A stretch of 8,198 nt of DNA, taken from NCBI GenBank assembly GCA_046565865.1, contig JBKHXU010000158.1, positions 1 through 8,198 of the forward strand. The letters are read 5' to 3'. The DNA is from JBKHXU01 sp046565865 (GTDB lineage: Bacteria > Pseudomonadota > Gammaproteobacteria > Acidiferrobacterales > Sulfurifustaceae). Position numbers and translations under genes: made by a program. Positions 5,731-8,198 of the stretch are shown one piece after another (position 1 is the first letter of the stretch; every line of letters starts with the position of its first letter). The notes beneath the pieces are model-generated. The model had not been told where the DNA came from. It did no database searches and saw nothing but the letters and a program-made list of their open reading frames with translations.

Positions 5731-5766
5731 CCGGGCGAACCGCGACCAGCGGTAAAGGAGTGTTGG

Positions 5767-6177
5767 ATGGGGATGGAACACCGTTGCGGCACCCGTCGCG
5801 GGATCGACGCCGAAGTCGTCGTCGATTGTCGGCCGGCCGGTTTGGTCCGCGGCAGGATTCAGAATATCAGCGTCGGTGGGCTTTTCGTTCGGATGCGGCC
5901 CCCGGCCGGAATGTCGAGCGATCGGGTAAAAGTGGTATTCGTTCGGCGCGAACGCGGAATCACACGTATATATCGAATGCCGGCCGTGATTATCCGCTGG
6001 AACCGGCAAGGCGCCGGACTTATGTTCAGCGAGCTCAGCGCCAACGCGTTCTACGCCTTGCTCGCGATCCTGCTGGCCGAGGAACAACGCAAGCGCGATC
6101 GCGCGGTTCAGCAGCAGCGGGCACAAGCTAAACCCGAGCGCCCGCTCGGGTCATGGTTCGGTAAGTTTGACCGTTGA
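5767..6177 (+). CDS. PilZ-domain protein, copy 1, complete c-di-GMP motif
   Basis: This 136-residue single-domain PilZ protein has both parts of the c-di-GMP binding signature: R6-CGT-R10 (RxxxR) and N33-I-S35-V-G-G38 (N/D-x-S-x-x-G). The beta-barrel strands follow and close with PAVIIRWNRQGAGLMF, a typical PilZ ending, then a helix (SANAFYALLAILLAEEQRKR). The C-terminal tail (about 112-136) is charged and Gln/Arg-rich with no match I know. PilZ domains are c-di-GMP effectors that switch motility, exopolysaccharide or adhesion. The ATG follows AAAGGAG (5754-5760) by six bases. A Met-Gly-Met start leaves a second ATG two codons on as an alternative. Confidence 0.93.
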   Translation: MGMEHRCGTRRGIDAEVVVDCRPAGLVRGRIQNISVGGLFVRMRPPAGMSSDRVKVVFVRRERGITRIYRMPAVIIRWNRQGAGLMFSELSANAFYALLAILLAEEQRKRDRAVQQQRAQAKPERPLGSWFGKFDR

Positions 6178-6205
6178 TAGCCCGGTTCGCACACAGGAGG
6201 GCAAG

Positions 6206-6535
6206 ATGGAAGCCAATCACTCTACCGATCACCGCTGGAGCGCGCGCCTGCCGCTCTCGCTCGAGGTCAAGGTGTTCGACGGCGGCGAGCCGATCGCGCA
6301 AGGCCATACTCACAACGTCGGCATCGGCGGGATGTTCATCGATACCCATCACACGCTGCCGCTCAACTCGCATATCGCCGTGGCCTTCAGCGTTCGGAAC
6401 AAGGGCAACGTTACTCATCATCGGCTGCCGGCCACCGTAATCTGGTCGAGCGACGAAGGCGCCGGCTTGATGTTCACCGATTTCAGTGTCGACACGGTGC
6501 ATACCCTGCGGGAAATTCTGTACCCCGAGCAGTAG
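6206..6535 (+). CDS. PilZ-domain protein, copy 2, with Ser-to-Gly change in the binding motif
   Basis: This 109-residue PilZ protein is paralogous to its neighbour 28 bp upstream. It shares RxxxR (R10-WSA-R14), the strand ending EGAGLMFTDFS, and the following helix. The second motif reads N37-V-G39-I-G-G42, so the usual Ser of N-x-S-x-x-G is Gly. That residue normally contacts the ligand, so affinity may be lower or lost, although some PilZ domains tolerate changes here. It lacks the charged C-terminal tail of copy 1. AGGAGG at 6195-6200 sets the start at 6206. The pair arose by tandem duplication or acquisition of related genes, and the two proteins could act as a c-di-GMP sensor and a partner. 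Confidence 0.92.
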   Translation: MEANHSTDHRWSARLPLSLEVKVFDGGEPIAQGHTHNVGIGGMFIDTHHTLPLNSHIAVAFSVRNKGNVTHHRLPATVIWSSDEGAGLMFTDFSVDTVHTLREILYPEQ

Positions 6536-6547
6536 TGCCACCGATAG

Positions 6548-6570
6548 GCGCGCCCGCGCCGGCGCGCTTT
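6548..6570 (+). terminator. Possible terminator after the PilZ pair
   Basis: GCGCGCC (6548-6554) pairs with GGCGCGC (6561-6567) over a six-base loop. Only TTT follows before GATG, so the U-tract is weak. It sits 13 bases after the PilZ stop and between convergent genes, where a terminator is expected. Confidence 0.45.
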
Positions 6571-6647
6571 GATGCGCATTGATGCTCACGCGCGACGCCC
6601 ATACTGACGCTGCGGAATACCGCTCGCGGCGCTTTGACCGACGCAGG

Positions 6648-7022
6648 TCAGACGCAGTCGACCTCGAGCAGGATCGGTGCGCCGAGCACGATCGCACCCA
6701 AGGCGACGGCCCCGAGCACGATTCCCGCAAGCCCCCAGCGTCCGGCCTTCCGCTCCGCGCTGCGCGCCCGCGCCGACTGTCGATACAACCGCAGGCCGGA
6801 CAACATGGCGAACACCGTCAAGATGGCCGCCGCGACCGCCAATGCCAACAGCAGGTACTGCGCCACGGGTATGTCAGCAAACTCGGCGTCCGTGTACGTC
6901 GGCAGACAACTTATATAGCGAATGATGTAAGCCACGACGTAATACGCCGCCGCCACGATCGGACCGCGAAGTGCGGTCTTGACCGATTTGTCCAACTTGA
7001 TGATACGCGCCGAGACCAGCAC
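6648..7022 (-). CDS. Small three-helix membrane protein of unknown function
   Basis: With a GTG start at 7022-7020 this is a 124-residue protein. It has a membrane segment near 20-38 (GPIVAAAYYVVAYII), a strong one near 56-79 (YLLLALAVAAAILTVFAML), a basic loop (RQSARARSAERKAGR) and a third near 96-119 (WGLAGIVLGAVALGAIVLGA). I know no family for it. I prefer this start because AGGTG (7034-7030) lies seven bases upstream. A longer in-frame version from 7109 adds 29 Arg-rich residues, has no ribosome site, and would overlap the inverted repeat at 7101-7118. It stands alone, convergent to the PilZ genes and divergent from the second sigma-54 operon. The minus strand is favoured by the clean membrane topology. 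The gene is probably real; its start and function are uncertain. Confidence 0.6.
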   Translation of the reverse strand: MLVSARIIKLDKSVKTALRGPIVAAAYYVVAYIIRYISCLPTYTDAEFADIPVAQYLLLALAVAAAILTVFAMLSGLRLYRQSARARSAERKAGRWGLAGIVLGAVALGAIVLGAPILLEVDCV

Positions 7023-7100
7023 CCGTTTACACCTGCAAAAGGGGATGCGGATGATACGCAACGAACGTCGCGCGCGCCAACGCTTACCGGTGTCCGACGC

Positions 7101-7118
7101 TGTCGCCACCGGCCGACA
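7101..7118. promoter_or_regulatory. Enhancer-type inverted repeat, distal site of control region 2
   Basis: TGTCGC-CACCGG-CCGACA keeps the TGTCG-N8-CGACA core but has one unpaired position (C against C) at the inner edge of the arms. It is the weakest of the four copies. It starts 65 bp before the proximal site, against 66 bp in control region 1. Confidence 0.6.
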
Positions 7119-7165
7119 GAACTAACGATCGCGGATCAAAAACATACAGGCCACGGCGGGAATGC

Positions 7166-7183
7166 TGTCGGTTTCACCCGACA
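7166..7183. promoter_or_regulatory. Enhancer-type inverted repeat, proximal site of control region 2
   Basis: TGTCGG-TTTCAC-CCGACA is a perfect 6-6-6 inverted repeat. Its arms are identical to those at 2223-2240. It starts 81 bp before the -24 element at 7247, and is centred about 98 bp before the predicted start site. Confidence 0.75.
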
Positions 7184-7246
7184 TCACGACGTGCGTGCAC
7201 CGGCATGGACGCCGCAGAAACCGGCGTTTCCACCTGTCGGACTGTA

Positions 7247-7262
7247 TGGTACGGCGTTTGCT
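7247..7262 (+). promoter_or_regulatory. Sigma-54 (RpoN) -24/-12 promoter of the second DUF883-BON operon
   Basis: TGGTACGGCGTTTGCT fits TGGCACR-N4-TTGCW at every specified position except the fourth (T for C), the same deviation as in the promoter at 2305. GG (7248-7249) and GC (7260-7261) are ten bases apart. Transcription should begin near 7273, about 170 bases before the ATG at 7442. Confidence 0.8.
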
Positions 7263-7441
7263 AAACCGAAGGCGGGAAGTGCGTCCCGCGTCTACGCGCA
7301 TAACGAACGGCGTCGACGATTTCAAGCGGTATTGTCAGGGGTTCACGAGCAAGGGTGAAACGCGCGCGATCGTTGCGCACAGACGGGCCCGCGACAATGA
7401 CCGCATCATCAATCGCAGTTGGACCAGCAAGGAGCTGAAAA
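7263..7441 (+). other. Long untranslated leader of the second sigma-54 operon
   Basis: About 170 bases separate the predicted start site (near 7273) from the first gene, against about 40 in the first operon. GCGGGA (7272-7277) and TCCCGC (7284-7289) can form a hairpin at the extreme 5' end of the transcript, which might protect it from decay. I see no supported gene here. A 13-codon ORF at 7397-7438 lacks a convincing ribosome site. The strong AAGGAG at 7429-7434 belongs to the DUF883 gene. Confidence 0.5.
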
Positions 7442-7762
7442 ATGGCAACGGAACGCAAGACCCATGGCGCAATCGAGCGGGCGCAAGACACGGCGCAGGC
7501 CTCAACCGAACATGCGGCACGCGGGGCACACGAAGCCGCCGAGTCGATCGGTGAATACGGCGCGCGGGCGCGCGAACAATTGCGCGAGACCGGCGAGAGC
7601 TTGCGCCAGACGACGCGCGCCGCGGGCGAACGTTCACGCGAGCTGCTCGATCAGGCTTCCAATTACATTGCCGAACATCCGATGACGGCCATCGGCATCG
7701 CCGTCGCCGTCGGCTTCGCCTTCGGCGCACTGGTCGGGCGTAGCAGCAGCGACGAGACATAG
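7442..7762 (+). CDS. DUF883 / ElaB-YqjD family protein, copy 2
   Basis: This 106-residue protein is clearly related to the one at 3420: both begin with an ERK-T/M-H segment, continue with E-Y-G-A-R-x-x-E-x-L-R-E-T-G, and end in an x-E-x-P-x-x-A-I-x-I-A membrane helix with glycine-rich packing. This copy has about 12 extra residues in the charged helix (near GESLRQTTRAAGE) and a tail RSSSDET in place of RGR. The membrane segment is about residues 80-98. By family it is a tail-anchored inner-membrane protein, possibly ribosome-associated. AAGGAG at 7429-7434 lies seven bases before the ATG. It is the first gene after the second sigma-54 promoter. YqjE- and YqjK-like genes do not follow it here. 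Confidence 0.9.
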   Translation: MATERKTHGAIERAQDTAQASTEHAARGAHEAAESIGEYGARAREQLRETGESLRQTTRAAGERSRELLDQASNYIAEHPMTAIGIAVAVGFAFGALVGRSSSDET

Positions 7763-7791
7763 TATCAACCCACAAAAAATATGGGAGTGAT

Positions 7792-8181
7792 ATGCGCCCG
7801 CATCATCGGAGTGCGACGGTAGCGTTCATCGCCGCAGTCGGCGGCATCGGTTGCCAAACCGAACCGGCATTGCAGCCGGCACCGGTCGAGCGTGGCGAAC
7901 CGCAGTCGGCGCGGACGATGGTGGCGGACGCCGAGTTGCTGCAACGCGTGCAGGTGGAATTGGCGCGCGAACCGGCATTCGCGGCGGTGGCGATGCGGGT
8001 CGAGGCGGCGAATGGCGTCGTGCGCTTGCGCGGCGCGGTCCGTGACCGTGCGCAGCAAGCGCGAGCGCGCGAGATCGCGCGCAGCATCCCCGGCGTGCGC
8101 CGCATCGACGATCAACTGATTCGGCACGGGCGGTCGGGCGTCGCGGATGGCCCCCTGCCGCAGCTGCAACTGCAACTTTAA
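7792..8181 (+). CDS. BON-domain protein, probable lipoprotein, copy 2
   Basis: This 129-residue protein has a short signal-like N-terminus and one BON domain at about residues 46-112, from DAELLQRVQVELAREPAF through GVVRLRGAV to GVRRIDDQLI. A lipobox is possible at GIGC with Cys21, but Gly at the -3 position is unusual, so lipidation is less sure than in copy 1. The C-terminus is an oddly repetitive LPQLQLQLQL (close to that form) after the domain. The ribosome site is GGAG at 7784-7787, and the gene starts 29 bp after the DUF883 stop. The order DUF883 then BON is the reverse of the first operon. Confidence 0.85.
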   Translation: MRPHHRSATVAFIAAVGGIGCQTEPALQPAPVERGEPQSARTMVADAELLQRVQVELAREPAFAAVAMRVEAANGVVRLRGAVRDRAQQARAREIARSIPGVRRIDDQLIRHGRSGVADGPLPQLQLQL

Positions 8182-8195
8182 ACAAGGAGCGTTAT

Positions 8196-8198
8196 ATG
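8196..8198 (+). CDS. Start codon of a further operon gene (cut by window end)
   Basis: AAGGAG at 8184-8189 followed six bases later by ATG at 8196 marks the start of a third gene in this operon, 14 bases after the BON stop. The leader ACAAGGAGCGT matches that of the Ser/Gly lipoprotein gene at 4509 (ACAAGGAGCGT at 4495-4505) and is close to that of the DUF1328 gene. Nothing of the product can be seen. Confidence 0.6.

Noticed and set aside
7217..7230. GAAAC-CGGC-GTTTC hairpin
   Set aside because: It is a five-bp stem upstream of the predicted start site, not repeated in control region 1. Chance is likely.
7122..7325. Minus-strand ORF of 67 codons in control region 2
   Set aside because: It is Arg-rich with no ribosome site or recognisable features and overlies the regulatory elements.
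7397..7438. 13-codon ORF just before the second DUF883 gene
   Set aside because: It is tiny, without a convincing ribosome site, and its end only overlaps the next gene's Shine-Dalgarno sequence.
7162..7554. Plus-strand ORF of 130 codons through control region 2 into the DUF883 gene
   Set aside because: It crosses the inverted repeat and sigma-54 promoter, lacks a ribosome site and family features, and overlaps a strong gene in another frame.

Overview
The window comes from a GC-rich, Gram-negative proteobacterium. It encodes an eight-strand outer-membrane barrel, lipoproteins with lipoboxes, a YqjD/YqjE/YqjK-like run, PilZ domains and strong AGGAGG-type ribosome binding sites. A gammaproteobacterium is my best guess, by inference from family content only. 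I see no rRNA, tRNA, CRISPR array, transposase or phage structural gene.

Layout. (1) 1-907, minus strand: the start of a phospholipase D/cardiolipin-synthase-like gene, coupled by an ATGA overlap to a small unknown gene before it, with a plausible sigma-70-type promoter at 962-990. (2) 1036-2151, plus: an AI-2E/PerM-family membrane protein. (3) 2152-2370: a control region with two 18-bp inverted repeats and a sigma-54 (-24/-12) promoter. (4) 2371-5210, plus: a tight run of an overlapping 41-codon ORF, an OmpA-type barrel, a BON-domain lipoprotein, a DUF883/YqjD-like protein, a YqjE-like protein, a YqjK-like protein, a Ser/Gly-rich lipoprotein, a DUF1328/YtjA protein and a CsbD/YjbJ protein. 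It closes with an intrinsic terminator at 5236-5266. (5) 5506-6535, plus: a GTG-started cold-shock protein followed by two tandem PilZ-domain proteins and a possible terminator. (6) 6648-7022, minus: a small three-helix membrane protein of unknown role. (7) 7035-7441: a second control region with the same plan as region 3. (8) 7442-8198, plus: a second DUF883 protein, a second BON-domain protein, and the start codon of a further gene.

The main finding is regulatory. Two separate operons, both carrying DUF883 and BON-domain genes, are preceded by the same arrangement. Each has two copies of TGTCG-N8-CGACA (best form TGTCGG-N6-CCGACA) and then a sigma-54 promoter, TGGTAC-N5-TTGCT. Start-to-start spacings are 66 and 82 bp in the first region, and 65 and 81 bp in the second. 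This strongly suggests that one RpoN-dependent enhancer-binding protein, encoded outside the window, controls both. Homologues of these envelope and stress proteins in E. coli are better known as stationary-phase (RpoS) genes, so sigma-54 control of the set is unexpected.

Taken together, the window looks like an inducible envelope-stress locus: a surface barrel, periplasmic BON lipoproteins, tail-anchored ribosome-binding-type DUF883 proteins, small inner-membrane proteins and CsbD. Beside it lies a cold-shock/c-di-GMP unit whose control looks different.
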